Source of the DNA: Saprospiraceae bacterium
Lineage (GTDB): Bacteria > Bacteroidota > Bacteroidia > Chitinophagales > Saprospiraceae
Reading direction: 5' to 3'
DNA length: 41,022 nucleotides
Assembly: GCA_020436785.1 (NCBI GenBank)
Contig: JAGQXC010000374.1
Span: 1 to 41,022, forward strand
Below the pieces are notes generated by a model. That model saw only the letters and a list, made by a program, of their open reading frames with translations. It was not told the origin of the DNA and made no database searches. Positions 24,688 to 33,746 of this stretch are shown piece by piece. Position numbers and translations under genes: made by a program. Numbering within the stretch: position 1 is the first letter of the stretch; every line of letters begins with the position of its first letter.

Positions 24688-25605
24688 TTAATTCATGGTT
24701 AAATCACGGAAAATATCTTCGAGTTTGGTCTCCAACGGAGTTAACTCAAGCAGGATCCAGCCTTGCTGAACGCACAGGGCAAAGATGGCCTCACTGGCTT
24801 CCCCGTTGCTCTCAATGACAAAACGCTGCTGATCACGGTTTTCTATCCTGACTTTTTTGACTAAAGGCAATGACTGCAAAGCCTTAAAAGCCGAGTCGGT
24901 GTCCGTACCTTTCAACCTCGTCCTGGTCAGATTATTACCCTGAGCCTGGGAACGCAATGTGGTGGCGGTGCCGTCGGCGACAATCTTACCCCGGTTGATG
25001 ATCAGGATCCGGTCGCAGGTGGCTTCCACTTCTGGGAGGATATGAGTGGAAAGGATCACGGTTTTTTCCTTTCCCAAATGCTTGATCAGGTCACGGATCT
25101 CCACAATTTGATTGGGGTCCAATCCCGTTGTGGGTTCATCAAGGATCAGGATTTCCGGATCGTGGATCATCGCCTGGGCTAATCCCACGCGCTGACGGAA
25201 ACCTTTCGACAATTCGCCGATGTTTTTATGTTTTTCGACATTCAGACCGCAAACCCGGATCATTTCGCGCACGCGGTCGTTGATGCGATCCTTCGGCACG
25301 TCCTGCAGGGCGGCACAGTAGGCCAGATAATCATAGACCGGCATTTCCTGGTAAAGGGGGTTGTGTTCAGGCAAATAACCGATGTAGCGTTTCAAGTTGG
25401 TCTCTTTGACCGATTGCCCGCCCAGACGGATGTCCCCATCATCCAGGGAAAGGTACTGGGTGATCATCTTCATCGTGGTCGTTTTCCCGGCACCGTTCGG
25501 CCCGAGAAATCCAAGAATTTCGCCTGTTTTAACTGCAAAGGAAATCGAGTCAACAGCTTTTTGCGGGCCATAGTATTTGGTGAGGCCCTCAATCTGAATA
25601 TCCAT
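24688..25605 (-). CDS. ABC transporter ATP-binding protein, GldA-like
   Basis: 305 residues from the ATG at 25605. A start at 25638 would add 11 residues before the usual MDIQIEGLTKYYG beginning. All ATPase motifs are present: Walker A FLGPNGAGKTT, the Q-loop region MKMITQYLSLDDG, signature LSKGFRQRV, Walker B ILILDEPTTGLDPNQ and the H-loop STHILPEVE. The C-terminal ~80 residues are the extra domain usual for ABC-2 and GldA-type ATPases. It is the first gene of the ATPase-permease-GldG-DUF4340-PolX series and divergent from the MORN lipoprotein. Confidence 0.92.
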   Translation of the reverse strand: MDIQIEGLTKYYGPQKAVDSISFAVKTGEILGFLGPNGAGKTTTMKMITQYLSLDDGDIRLGGQSVKETNLKRYIGYLPEHNPLYQEMPVYDYLAYCAALQDVPKDRINDRVREMIRVCGLNVEKHKNIGELSKGFRQRVGLAQAMIHDPEILILDEPTTGLDPNQIVEIRDLIKHLGKEKTVILSTHILPEVEATCDRILIINRGKIVADGTATTLRSQAQGNNLTRTRLKGTDTDSAFKALQSLPLVKKVRIENRDQQRFVIESNGEASEAIFALCVQQGWILLELTPLETKLEDIFRDLTMN

Positions 25606-25724
25606 TATTTCCGGAATTTCTTTATTGACAATGAACACGGTTACAGGTCACATAAAAGCGCCCAGGGCCGCAAAATTAGTAAACGCCTCACAGTCAGGCA
25701 ATGGAAACATTAAAAAATGGAACA

Positions 25725-25756
25725 TTGGTGGAAATACCTTGAAACAATTAATTTCG
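25725..25756 (+). promoter_or_regulatory. Probable promoter of the MORN-repeat lipoprotein gene
   Basis: TTG (25725-25727) is followed after 21 bases by TAATTTCG (25749-25756), one mismatch from TAnnTTTG. Transcription from here supports the ATG at 25780 over one at 25717. Confidence 0.35.
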
Positions 25757-25779
25757 CGTTGGTAAAAATTAAACAAACC

Positions 25780-26355
25780 ATGAAAACGAAGGTATTTAGC
25801 CTGCTAGTCCTCGGATTATTATTAGCCTGCAATCAACCAAAGCAAGGTCCCGACATGATCGTGGAGGGGTATGAAGTTTATCCGATTGAAGGCACCAGCA
25901 TTCAGCGTGTAGCTAAAAAACACGATACCGGTAAGGTGATTGAAACCGGTTATTTGGAAAATGGTAAAAAGCATGGGTTGTGGCTCACCTTCAACGAGCG
26001 TGACGGTCGGATAACCACCATGACCAGTTACATTAATGGGTTGAAGGACGGTCCGTTTCTCAAATTTAACAACCGTGAACAAATTGACCTTAAAGCTAAT
26101 TATGAGCAGGATCAGCTTCATGGCCCCTACTGGGAATACCAATATGGCCGGATTCTAAAAGAGGCCAATTATAAGCATGGCAAGCTGGATGGTTTGTACA
26201 AAGAATACTACAACAGCGGTAAAATTCTCAAAGAAATTGAGTTCACCGATGGTGTCCAGAATGGGTATTACCGCTATTACGATGAGAATGGAAACGTAAC
26301 GGTGGAATACGAATACAAGGACGGAGAGAAAGTGAGCGGGGGAATTAAGAAATAA
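25780..26355 (+). CDS. MORN-repeat (YwqK-type) lipoprotein
   Basis: 191 residues with a lipoprotein signal ending LLLAC (Cys about residue 17). The rest is a chain of MORN_2-type repeats of ~23 residues: ETGYLENGKKHGLWLTFNE, SYINGLKDGPFLKFN, ANYEQDQLHGPYWEYQ, ANYKHGKLDGLYKEYYNSG, EFTDGVQNGYYRYYDENG, EYEYKDGEKV. Such proteins are often labelled YwqK-family antitoxins, but a lipid anchor places this one in the envelope, and a structural or binding role is more likely. The next gene starts 3 bp downstream of its stop. Confidence 0.88.
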   Translation: MKTKVFSLLVLGLLLACNQPKQGPDMIVEGYEVYPIEGTSIQRVAKKHDTGKVIETGYLENGKKHGLWLTFNERDGRITTMTSYINGLKDGPFLKFNNREQIDLKANYEQDQLHGPYWEYQYGRILKEANYKHGKLDGLYKEYYNSGKILKEIEFTDGVQNGYYRYYDENGNVTVEYEYKDGEKVSGGIKK

Positions 26356-26358
26356 CCC

Positions 26359-26832
26359 GTGCGGCCACTCAAAGTGCACCTCATCTCCTTTCATGGTTTT
26401 TTACAGACCAGGAAGCAGGACCAGAAGACAACCATTTGGGATCCGGTGCGCCGAAAATATGTGGTACTTACTCCGGAAGAATGGGTCAGGCAACTTTTAG
26501 TACAATACCTGATCCAAAGTTGCCACATCAGCCGTAATCGAATTGCGATTGAAAAACAATTCTCCCTGTATGGCCAGGTTCGGCGATTTGACCTGATGCT
26601 GATCGACGATTCGTTCAAACCCTGGCTTCTGGCTGAATGCAAAGAGCCGGACACTCCAATTGATCAACCGGTTTTTGATCAGGTATTTCAATACAATTTG
26701 CACTTTCAAGTTCCTTATTGTCTGGTAACCAATGGCAACCAGGCCTACCTCTTACAGTTTCAGCATCTTCAGGACGAAGAATTGTCTCCCACCTATTCAT
26801 TTGTCCAGGAATTTCCGGTTCAGTCAGGATAA
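26359..26832 (+). CDS. Solitary HsdR N-terminal-type (PD-(D/E)XK) nuclease domain protein
   Basis: 157 residues forming one HSDR_N_2-like domain. IWDPVRRKYVVLTPEEWVRQ (27-46) is the diagnostic N-terminal element. A PD-(D/E)XK set is visible: Glu65 in IAIEKQF, Asp78 in RFDLMLID, Glu93 and Lys95 in LLAECKEP, and a QxxxY-like motif in FDQVFQYN (about 106-113). No helicase or methylase partner is near, so this is not a restriction system by itself. The gene appears to start with GTG at 26359, 3 bp after the MORN lipoprotein. Bacteroidota carry such stand-alone proteins widely; the role is unknown. Confidence 0.82.
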   Translation: MRPLKVHLISFHGFLQTRKQDQKTTIWDPVRRKYVVLTPEEWVRQLLVQYLIQSCHISRNRIAIEKQFSLYGQVRRFDLMLIDDSFKPWLLAECKEPDTPIDQPVFDQVFQYNLHFQVPYCLVTNGNQAYLLQFQHLQDEELSPTYSFVQEFPVQSG

Positions 26833-26973
26833 CTTAAACGGTTGAAAGTCAATTGTTGCCAAATTGTGGTCCAAGGCAAAAGATGAATGATCCGGAGCCC
26901 TCTTCGATTTTCATTGATTGGCTAAGAAAACAGGCAGAAATTCGGTTTATTTGCCTTGGTTAAGCCTATACCG

Positions 26974-27918
26974 ATGACAAAACGTGAACGAATACTGGTG
27001 ACCGGCGCTTCCGGTCAGATAGGAACCGTACTGGTTCAGGAATTAAGAAGTATCTATGGGATCGATCAAGTGATCGAATCGGACATTAAGCACCCCGGCA
27101 ACAGTGATGGCCCATTTGTAGGACTGGATATTCTTAATGCCCAACGCCTGGGCGAAATCGTTGATGATTTTGAGATTAGCCAAATCTATCACCTGGCAGC
27201 AATCCTTTCTGCCAATGGCGAATGGAATCCCATGAAGACCTGGAATGTAAATCTTAACGGGTACCTGACCATCCTGGAACTGGCCAAGGAAAAACGCATT
27301 GATAAAATTTTTTACCCTTCGACGATCGCTGTCTTCGGCAAGACCACGCCACGATCCCTGACCCCTCAGCACACCTCGATGATTCCCGAGACCATCTATG
27401 GAATTTCCAAACAAAGCGGTGAATTACTCAGCAATTATTACCACTTGAGATACGGGGTTGACGTACGTTCATTGCGTTATCCGGGCATCATCGGTTACCA
27501 GTCTTTACCTTCCGGCGGCACGACCGATTATGCTGTTGAAATATTCCACCATGCCATCAAAGATCAGGCATATACCTGCTTTCTGGCCGAAAACACCACC
27601 CTGCCGATGATCTACATGCCCGACGCCATCCGGGCGACCATCGAATTAATGGAAGCGCCATCCGAATCCATCGGCGTTCGAACCAGTTACAATCTGGCAG
27701 GAGTAAGCTTTTCTCCCTCCGAAATTGCCGCCGAGATCAAGAAGCACATTCCTGAATTCACTACCGTCTACGAACCGGACTTCCGACAGAAAATTGCCGA
27801 ATCGTGGACCGAAAGCATCGATGACCGCCTGGCTCGTGAACAGTGGGGCTGGCAGGAACAATTTGATCTGGCCCGGATCACTGAAGATATGTTGTTTCAT
27901 TTACGTGGTATTCTCTAA
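26974..27918 (+). CDS. tdh: L-threonine 3-dehydrogenase, SDR/epimerase type
   Basis: 314 residues from the ATG at 26974. A TTG at 26956 would add six residues before the usual start. The Rossmann loop is VTGASGQIG. The catalytic pair is YGISK, preceded by YPSTIAVFG for the catalytic Ser/Thr. The later PGIIGYQSLPSGGTTDYAVE and LPMIYMPDAIRATIELMEAP are characteristic of short-chain threonine dehydrogenases like those of Cytophaga and Flavobacterium. It oxidises threonine with NAD to 2-amino-3-oxobutyrate. The next gene, 19 bp downstream, encodes the enzyme that consumes this product. Confidence 0.92.
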   Translation: MTKRERILVTGASGQIGTVLVQELRSIYGIDQVIESDIKHPGNSDGPFVGLDILNAQRLGEIVDDFEISQIYHLAAILSANGEWNPMKTWNVNLNGYLTILELAKEKRIDKIFYPSTIAVFGKTTPRSLTPQHTSMIPETIYGISKQSGELLSNYYHLRYGVDVRSLRYPGIIGYQSLPSGGTTDYAVEIFHHAIKDQAYTCFLAENTTLPMIYMPDAIRATIELMEAPSESIGVRTSYNLAGVSFSPSEIAAEIKKHIPEFTTVYEPDFRQKIAESWTESIDDRLAREQWGWQEQFDLARITEDMLFHLRGIL

Positions 27919-27937
27919 CTGAAAAAATCATCAACTC

Positions 27938-29134
27938 ATGTTCAAGCATCTCGCCGCCTCCCTGCAAGCAGAATTGACCGAATTACGCGATCAGGGATTA
28001 TATAAAGAAGAGCGGATCATCGTTACCCCGCAAGGCGCAGCCATCAAAACGACCAATCAAAAAGAGGTCCTGAATTTTTGTGCCAATAACTATCTCGGAC
28101 TATCTTCCCATCCGGAGGTCCTTAAAGCGGCTAAAGAAGCCATCGATACCCATGGATTCGGGATGTCGTCCGTTCGTTTCATCTGTGGCACCCAGGACCT
28201 GCACAAAGAATTGGAGGCCAGGACAGCCGAATTTTTAGGCACCGAAGATACGATTCTGTACGCAGCGGCATTTGATGCCAACGGAGGTCTGTTTGAACCA
28301 TTGTTGACAGAAGAAGACGCCGTCGTATCCGACCAGTTGAACCATGCCTCGATCATTGATGGCATAAGACTCTGTAAAGCAAAAAGATATCGTTACCTGA
28401 ATAACGACATGAATGACCTGGAAGCAAAGCTAAAGGAAGCTCGTCAGGCCGGCGCCCGGAGGATACTCATCTCCTCAGACGGAGTCTTTTCGATGGATGG
28501 GATCATCGCTCAGGTTGACAAGATCTGTGACCTGGCCGACCAGTATGAAGCCATGGTCATGATCGATGAATGTCACGCAACGGGTTTTATCGGCAAGCGT
28601 GGCCGGGGAACTCATGAATACCGGAATGCCATGGGAAGAGTGGATATCATCACCGGCACCTATGGGAAAGCATTGGGAGGTGCAAGCGGTGGTTTTACCT
28701 CGGCGAGAAAAGAAATTGTGGAACTACTGCGGCAGCGTTCCCGCCCTTATTTGTTCTCGAATACCGTCGCTCCCGCCATCGTAGGGGCGTCTATTAAAGT
28801 GCTGGATATGCTCACCGGATCCACCATGTTACGGGACAAGTTGGAATGGAACACCGCTTACTTCCGCAAAGGCATGATGAATGCTGGTTTTGACATTATT
28901 CCCGGCGAACATCCCATTGTGCCGATTATGCTATACGATGCACCGCTGGCTCAAAAATTTGCCAACGCCTTATTGGAAGAAGGCATCTACGTCATCGGGT
29001 TTTTCTATCCGGTCGTTCCCAAGGGCAAAGCACGCATACGTACGCAGATTTCGGCCGCTCATGAGAAAGAGCACCTGGATCAGGCTATAGAGGCATTTAC
29101 CAAAGTCGGAAAAAAACTGGGGGTTATATCCTGA
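27938..29134 (+). CDS. kbl: Glycine C-acetyltransferase (2-amino-3-ketobutyrate CoA ligase)
   Basis: A 398-residue PLP enzyme of the alpha-oxoamine synthase family. [55 protein letters not shown] and [14 protein letters not shown] are all typical; Lys244 in TYGKALGG binds PLP. It cleaves 2-amino-3-oxobutyrate with CoA into glycine and acetyl-CoA. With tdh it makes a complete two-step threonine degradation route. Its 3' end overlaps that of the convergent tag gene by 11 bp. Confidence 0.95.
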   Translation: MFKHLAASLQAELTELRDQGLYKEERIIVTPQGAAIKTTNQKEVLNFCANNYLGLSSHPEVLKAAKEAIDTHGFGMSSVRFICGTQDLHKELEARTAEFLGTEDTILYAAAFDANGGLFEPLLTEEDAVVSDQLNHASIIDGIRLCKAKRYRYLNNDMNDLEAKLKEARQAGARRILISSDGVFSMDGIIAQVDKICDLADQYEAMVMIDECHATGFIGKRGRGTHEYRNAMGRVDIITGTYGKALGGASGGFTSARKEIVELLRQRSRPYLFSNTVAPAIVGASIKVLDMLTGSTMLRDKLEWNTAYFRKGMMNAGFDIIPGEHPIVPIMLYDAPLAQKFANALLEEGIYVIGFFYPVVPKGKARIRTQISAAHEKEHLDQAIEAFTKVGKKLGVIS

Positions 29135-29729
29135 ACGCTTGCGACCAGTTGATCCCGGTACTGAGGTCTTTGATTTCCTGGTGACGGTAACATGGGGTGA
29201 TGTGATCCTGGACCATACCTACCGCTTGCATAAAGGCGTAACAGATGGTTGTACCCACAAACTTGAACCCATCCCTTTTTAATTCCTTGCTCATGGCATC
29301 CGACGCCGCGCTGGAGGTAGGTACTTCCTCCTTGCAACCAAAAGCATTGGCAAGCGGGCGGAAGTCCACATGCTTCCAGAGGTAACTGCCAAAATCGATC
29401 CCTTTTTCCCGTAGACTCAGGAAGGACTGTGCATTGGTGATCGCCGCTTCGATTTTCAATTTGTTGCGCACAATGCCAGGGTCGGAAAGCAACGATGCCA
29501 CCTTATCCCGGTCATAACCAGCCATTAGATCCGGATCCAGGCCATCAAATGCCCGGTAGTAGTCCGGACGTTTGCGGAGTATGGTGATCCAGCTCAAGCC
29601 GGCTTGAGCACCATCCAGGATCAGCTTTGCGAAAAGTTCCTTTCCATCAAGCACGGGGACTCCCCAATCTTCGTCGTGGTAGCGAATGTAATCCGGATCA
29701 TTTCCCGGCCAGGTACATCGATTCATCAT
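29124..29729 (-). CDS. tag: DNA-3-methyladenine glycosylase I
   Basis: 201 residues from ATG-ATG at 29729; an ATG at 29816 would add 29 residues and run into the divergent gene. [20 protein letters not shown] carries the first Zn ligands (Cys and His). [19 protein letters not shown] and [20 protein letters not shown] form the HhH-like core. [19 protein letters not shown] and HITPCYRH supply the last Zn ligands (His, Cys). It removes 3-methyladenine from DNA as the first step of base excision repair. Standard length. Confidence 0.94.
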   Translation of the reverse strand: MMNRCTWPGNDPDYIRYHDEDWGVPVLDGKELFAKLILDGAQAGLSWITILRKRPDYYRAFDGLDPDLMAGYDRDKVASLLSDPGIVRNKLKIEAAITNAQSFLSLREKGIDFGSYLWKHVDFRPLANAFGCKEEVPTSSAASDAMSKELKRDGFKFVGTTICYAFMQAVGMVQDHITPCYRHQEIKDLSTGINWSQAFRI

Positions 29730-29799
29730 AGCGTTTTTCAGAGAGGAAAATAAGGAAATTAATACCTTTATGGGCCGGTAAAGTGACCTATTCAATGGA

Positions 29800-32097
29800 A
29801 TGAATAATAGACTCAAATACTTGCCTCCTAGCAGACCGGAGGATAGGACCTATGATCTTGGATTCACACCTGACGACCACCCTTTCCGGATCTGCAAATC
29901 CTTGATACTCGCTTTCAGCATCATTATGGCACGTGGGCCATTTCTGGTGGCCTCGGTCCCGGTTGTTGTCACTCACTTTAACCAACCGATCGAAGTCGAC
30001 GGTCATCTCGATGAACCCATTTGGCAGCAAGTAGAACCCGTACCTCTGATCACGCAACTCCCAAATTTCGGGCAACCTCCAAGTGAACGAACCGAGATTC
30101 TTCTCGCATACGACGACAATTACTTTTACATGGGAGGACGTTTGTACGATTCCCAACCGGAATTGATCGCCGCCAATTCAAAAAAACGCGATGCATTTGT
30201 CGGGAATACCGACTGGTTCGGTCTGGTGCTGGATACTTACAATGACAAACAAAATGCACTGGCCTTTTTCACCAACCCGAATGGGTTGCGATTTGATGCC
30301 AATGTATTGAACGACGCCGTTGGCCAGTTGCCCATCAACATAAGTTGGAATGCCGTCTGGGATGTGGCGGTCGACATCAATGATGAAGGATGGTTTGTCG
30401 AAATGCGGGTACCGTTCACCTCCCTACCCTGCCAGGTTAAGGGTGAAGAGATCGTCATGGGGTTGATTTGTTCCCGCTACATCGCCCGTAAAAACGAGAA
30501 CATCATTTATCCTGCGATCAACAATGATTTTGGAGAGTGGAGTGGCTGGAAACCTTCATTGGCCCAGGAAATAAAATTACAGGGCATCCAGCCCAAACGT
30601 CCTTTTTACATTGCACCTTATGTGACCGCCGGCCTCCATGCCACGCAACAACTGAATCGTACGGGCCAGGCCTATGAGCCCAACGTCGCACCTACTTACG
30701 ATGGTGGACTGGATGTGCGTTTTGGCCTGACTTCTAACCTCAATGTTGATTTCACAGTAAACACCGATTTTGCCCAGGTCGAGGCAGATGATGAACAAGT
30801 TAACCTAACCCGTTTCAGTCTTTTCTTCCCTGAAAAAAGGCAGTTTTTCCAGGAACGGTCAGGCATTTTTAATTACAATTTCGGACCCGACGACTACTTG
30901 TTCTACAGCCGTCGTATTGGCCTCTATGATGAAGATCCGGTTCGAATATACGGGGGCGCCCGGATAGTCGGCAGAGTTGGCAATCTGGATGTTGGGGCAC
31001 TGAGCATGCAAACAGCAGGCATTGATTCTTTGGGTTTACCTTCATTGAATCATTCGGTCGTCCGTCTGTCCAAAAGAATTTTGAACAGTCAATCGGATGT
31101 CGGTTTATTGGTCACCAATCAGACCGACTTCCACGGTTATTTCAATACAACTTATGGCCTGGATACCCGGTTATTGATCAGCAAGTTGGATTTTATCAAT
31201 TTGAGATGGGCCCAAACCCTGAAACCTGAATTGGCCAATCATACCTTTGACCAGGAGGCTGGTAAATTCTGGGTAAGTCTTTCACGGCAGAATATCCAGG
31301 GCTTCTCCTATGGGGTTAGTTATTCTTATGCGGGAATCGATTTTGATCCGGTTCTTGGTTTTCAGGGCCGCGATGCCTACAACCGTTATGGCCAGCGCAC
31401 CAGTTACGGATGGACGGCACCAGAATCTTCGGTGCTGCAACGGCATGGTATCATTTATCGGGGTGTGACGTATTGGAACCGGCTTTACCGGCTCACGATG
31501 GACTCCCATTCGAGTCGTTTAGGCTGGCAATTTGTGACCAAAAAGGGCGCAGGAGGAGAGTTTACTTTCAATTATTTTAAGGAACGGTTTTTTGAGCCCT
31601 TTGAATTCAGTGACTCGATCATTATCCCTCGCGGAGAGTATCCGTTCATCAATGGGAGTGTAATGTTCAATACTCCGGCAGGAAATCCTTACTTTTTGCT
31701 GGGAGCCATAACGGTGGGAGGATTTTATGATGGCCAGATTCAAAGTGTTGAGTTGATGCCTACCCTGAATTTGTCATCTTCATTGGAGTTGGGAGGCGCC
31801 TATGTATTCAATCACCTTCAAGTTGCGGATACCCGGGAGGTCATCCACATTATGCGCCTCAAAGCGCTTTATATGCTGGATACGAAATTGTCGGTATCGT
31901 CATTGGTTCAGTACAACAGTTCCGAAAATTCTATTTTGGCCAATTTTCGGTTTCGTTACAACCCAAGGGAAGGGACTGATCTTTACCTGGTTTACAATGA
32001 TGACCTGAATACCGATCGTTTTGCCTTCGAACCCATGCGCCCGGTCCATAATGAACATTTGCTGATCCTTAAGTATACGTATACCTTCCGCATCTAG
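29800..32097 (+). CDS. DUF5916 outer-membrane protein with N-terminal CBM9-like domain
   Basis: A 765-residue envelope protein. A hydrophobic segment at about 31-52 (ICKSLILAFSIIMARGPFLV) acts as the export signal, although about 30 residues precede it. The next domain (~58-245) has VVVTHFNQPIEVDGHLDEPI, TEILLAYDDNYFYMGGRLYD and WNAVWDVAVDINDEGWFVEM, as in carbohydrate-binding module 9-like domains. The rest is DUF5916: VDFTVNTDFAQVEADDEQVN, LFFPEKRQFFQERSGIF, FYSRRIGL, then a beta-barrel ending in LKYTYTFRI. DUF5916 proteins are common in Bacteroidota with unknown ligand. A TACCTTTA at 29763-29770 may be the -7 box and supports the start at 29800. Confidence 0.9.
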   Translation: MNNRLKYLPPSRPEDRTYDLGFTPDDHPFRICKSLILAFSIIMARGPFLVASVPVVVTHFNQPIEVDGHLDEPIWQQVEPVPLITQLPNFGQPPSERTEILLAYDDNYFYMGGRLYDSQPELIAANSKKRDAFVGNTDWFGLVLDTYNDKQNALAFFTNPNGLRFDANVLNDAVGQLPINISWNAVWDVAVDINDEGWFVEMRVPFTSLPCQVKGEEIVMGLICSRYIARKNENIIYPAINNDFGEWSGWKPSLAQEIKLQGIQPKRPFYIAPYVTAGLHATQQLNRTGQAYEPNVAPTYDGGLDVRFGLTSNLNVDFTVNTDFAQVEADDEQVNLTRFSLFFPEKRQFFQERSGIFNYNFGPDDYLFYSRRIGLYDEDPVRIYGGARIVGRVGNLDVGALSMQTAGIDSLGLPSLNHSVVRLSKRILNSQSDVGLLVTNQTDFHGYFNTTYGLDTRLLISKLDFINLRWAQTLKPELANHTFDQEAGKFWVSLSRQNIQGFSYGVSYSYAGIDFDPVLGFQGRDAYNRYGQRTSYGWTAPESSVLQRHGIIYRGVTYWNRLYRLTMDSHSSRLGWQFVTKKGAGGEFTFNYFKERFFEPFEFSDSIIIPRGEYPFINGSVMFNTPAGNPYFLLGAITVGGFYDGQIQSVELMPTLNLSSSLELGGAYVFNHLQVADTREVIHIMRLKALYMLDTKLSVSSLVQYNSSENSILANFRFRYNPREGTDLYLVYNDDLNTDRFAFEPMRPVHNEHLLILKYTYTFRI

Positions 32098-32109
32098 CAT
32101 TAAGATTTC

Positions 32110-32130
32110 TTTAACGGTGGTTAAATTTTA
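32110..32130 (+). terminator. Possible terminator after the DUF5916 gene
   Basis: TTTAAC and GTTAAA pair around GGTG and are followed by TTTTA. The stem is only 6 bp and A/T-rich, so it is weak. Confidence 0.35.
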
Positions 32131-32257
32131 ATTTCAATGCAACTAAAGTGGTGTTTTCATCGTCATCTATATACAACTGCATGAAAAACACTTCACCCAC
32201 GGATTAGCACCAGACTTTAGCAATTAATCAATTTATTCAACACTAAACCTAACTGAT

Positions 32258-32623
32258 ATGAAAAATGCATTTTCTATGGCCGTGGTCTGCCTGCTAAGCT
32301 TGTCATTTGCTTTTGCTAATCCACATGTACCAGTGAATGAAAAGTCCTCCGAAAAAAATGTCAAAGAATCTCTAAGCAAAGAAATTCAAAACTTTCTGGG
32401 CGAACCCAACCTCCAGCGTATGGGTGTCGACGATATGACGGTTAAGGTTCAGTTTGTGATCAATTCAAATCATGAAGTGCGGGTCATTGAAATCCGGACT
32501 GAAAATGAACAATTGAAAAGCTACATTGAAAACAGACTGGATAATCAGAAAGTGAAAACTGAAGGAATTTCCCTGCAGGAGAATTATTTCATTCCTCTGA
32601 CTTTCAAGGAGCCTGCCTCCTGA
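32258..32623 (+). CDS. Small secreted protein, TonB-C-like fold possible
   Basis: 121 residues with a signal peptide (MKNAFSMAVVCLLSLSFAFA). The mature part has a short linker, then one alpha/beta domain: DDMTVKVQFVINSNHEVRVI, ENEQLKSYIENRLDNQKV, NYFIPLTFK. This strand-helix-strand order with the VxVxFVI...EVRVIEI pattern resembles the C-terminal domain of TonB and small periplasmic TonB-like proteins of Bacteroidota, but no partner is encoded nearby. Alone between intergenic gaps; function unknown. Confidence 0.75.
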   Translation: MKNAFSMAVVCLLSLSFAFANPHVPVNEKSSEKNVKESLSKEIQNFLGEPNLQRMGVDDMTVKVQFVINSNHEVRVIEIRTENEQLKSYIENRLDNQKVKTEGISLQENYFIPLTFKEPAS

Positions 32624-32741
32624 TCGAAGGACCTCCAAGACATTTGTGGCATCATACCTTTCTTAGTTGATTCGGGAACTTATCCTATTTTGGGTAGGTT
32701 CTTCGAATCAACTTCATTATTTTAATGGAATAACTGGTGGT

Positions 32742-33746
32742 ATGATGCGAAATTTATGGTTATGTTTTCTCCTCGGAGGAACAGGATTGAGTTTGTCCGC
32801 TCAAAAGCTCAACTTCTTTCAATACATGGTTGAACAAGGGATTGACACGTTGGAAATTACGATGCGTTCCGAGATCATCCTGGAACAGAAATTCGTGGAT
32901 ACCTTGTCCCGTGGGGATATCCAATGGCGTTCAAACCACCAACTGAACTCGGTCAATGCAAAATTTTCATTACGCGGCAAATACCGCAGACGGATTTGCA
33001 GTTTCCCGCCGATCAAACTGGATCTCGACAAAGACGGTCTTGAAGATCTGGGCCTTAAAAAACACGATGAGTACAAACTGGTGACCCATTGCAGTGATCA
33101 TCCGGAACAGGAAACATATGTACGCAAAGAATTCCTGGCTTATAAAATCCAGCAGATATTGCTTCCTTATGCCTACGAGGTTCATTACTTGACCGCCGTT
33201 TATCGGGACAGTACGGGGAACATCATTGCTACCGGACCGGCAATCCTGATCGAAAACGATAAAGATTTGGAAGACCGCCTCGATTTGAAAGAGATGAATG
33301 CCTATGACAATGGAATTCCGGTCGATTCGTCAGCTATTCAAGCCAACGCCTTATTCCAGATGCTGATTGCCAATGATGATTACGATGTGTTGGCCGGTCG
33401 GAATTGCAAACTATTTGCCTCTCCGGACTTTACTTACCCTGTCAGCTATGATTTCGACTTCTCCGGATTTGTCAATGCCGATTACGCCAGGGTAAACCCC
33501 AATGTAGTTATGCACCGGTTACAAGACCATCTTTACCTGGGCCCTTCATTTAATGAAAAAGACTGGAAAAAGCTCACTGCGACCTGGTTGGCCAAACAGG
33601 AACAAATCGAACAACTCCTGGATGACGAAACCATATTACCCAAGAGGGAATCAAATGCGCTGCGTCGATATGTAAAAGATTTTATGCGGGAATTGAAAAA
33701 ATCTCCGCCTTTACGGACCAATGACATCTATTTCTTCGACAATTGA
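32742..33746 (+). CDS. Secreted CotH-like protein of unknown function
   Basis: 334 residues from the ATG at 32742, which begins a good signal peptide (MRNLWLCFLLGGTGLSLSAQ). An upstream TTG would precede it with unlikely residues. The mature protein shows a beta segment (EITMRSEIILEQKFVDT) and AKFSLRGKYRRRICSFPPIK, which recalls the RGxSS...K part of CotH proteins. Further on are KEFLAYKIQQILL, AYEVHYLTAVYRDSTGN, GPAILIENDKDLEDRL, ALFQMLIANDDYD, and YPVSYDFDFSGFVNADYA as a likely active-site-like stretch. CotH proteins in other bacteria are atypical protein kinases of spore coats. Here only a distant fold relation is proposed. Convergent 19 bp overlap with the GAF gene. Confidence 0.75.
   Translation: MMRNLWLCFLLGGTGLSLSAQKLNFFQYMVEQGIDTLEITMRSEIILEQKFVDTLSRGDIQWRSNHQLNSVNAKFSLRGKYRRRICSFPPIKLDLDKDGLEDLGLKKHDEYKLVTHCSDHPEQETYVRKEFLAYKIQQILLPYAYEVHYLTAVYRDSTGNIIATGPAILIENDKDLEDRLDLKEMNAYDNGIPVDSSAIQANALFQMLIANDDYDVLAGRNCKLFASPDFTYPVSYDFDFSGFVNADYARVNPNVVMHRLQDHLYLGPSFNEKDWKKLTATWLAKQEQIEQLLDDETILPKRESNALRRYVKDFMRELKKSPPLRTNDIYFFDN

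Noticed and set aside
22454-25605. Proof that the organism glides
   Set aside because: GldA/F/G-type sets also occur in non-gliding bacteria, and no gldB/H/J/K-N or spr genes are in the window.
25780-26832. Toxin-antitoxin system
   Set aside because: The presumed antitoxin is an exported lipoprotein and the second gene is a generic HSDR_N domain, so the name alone does not support a TA pair.
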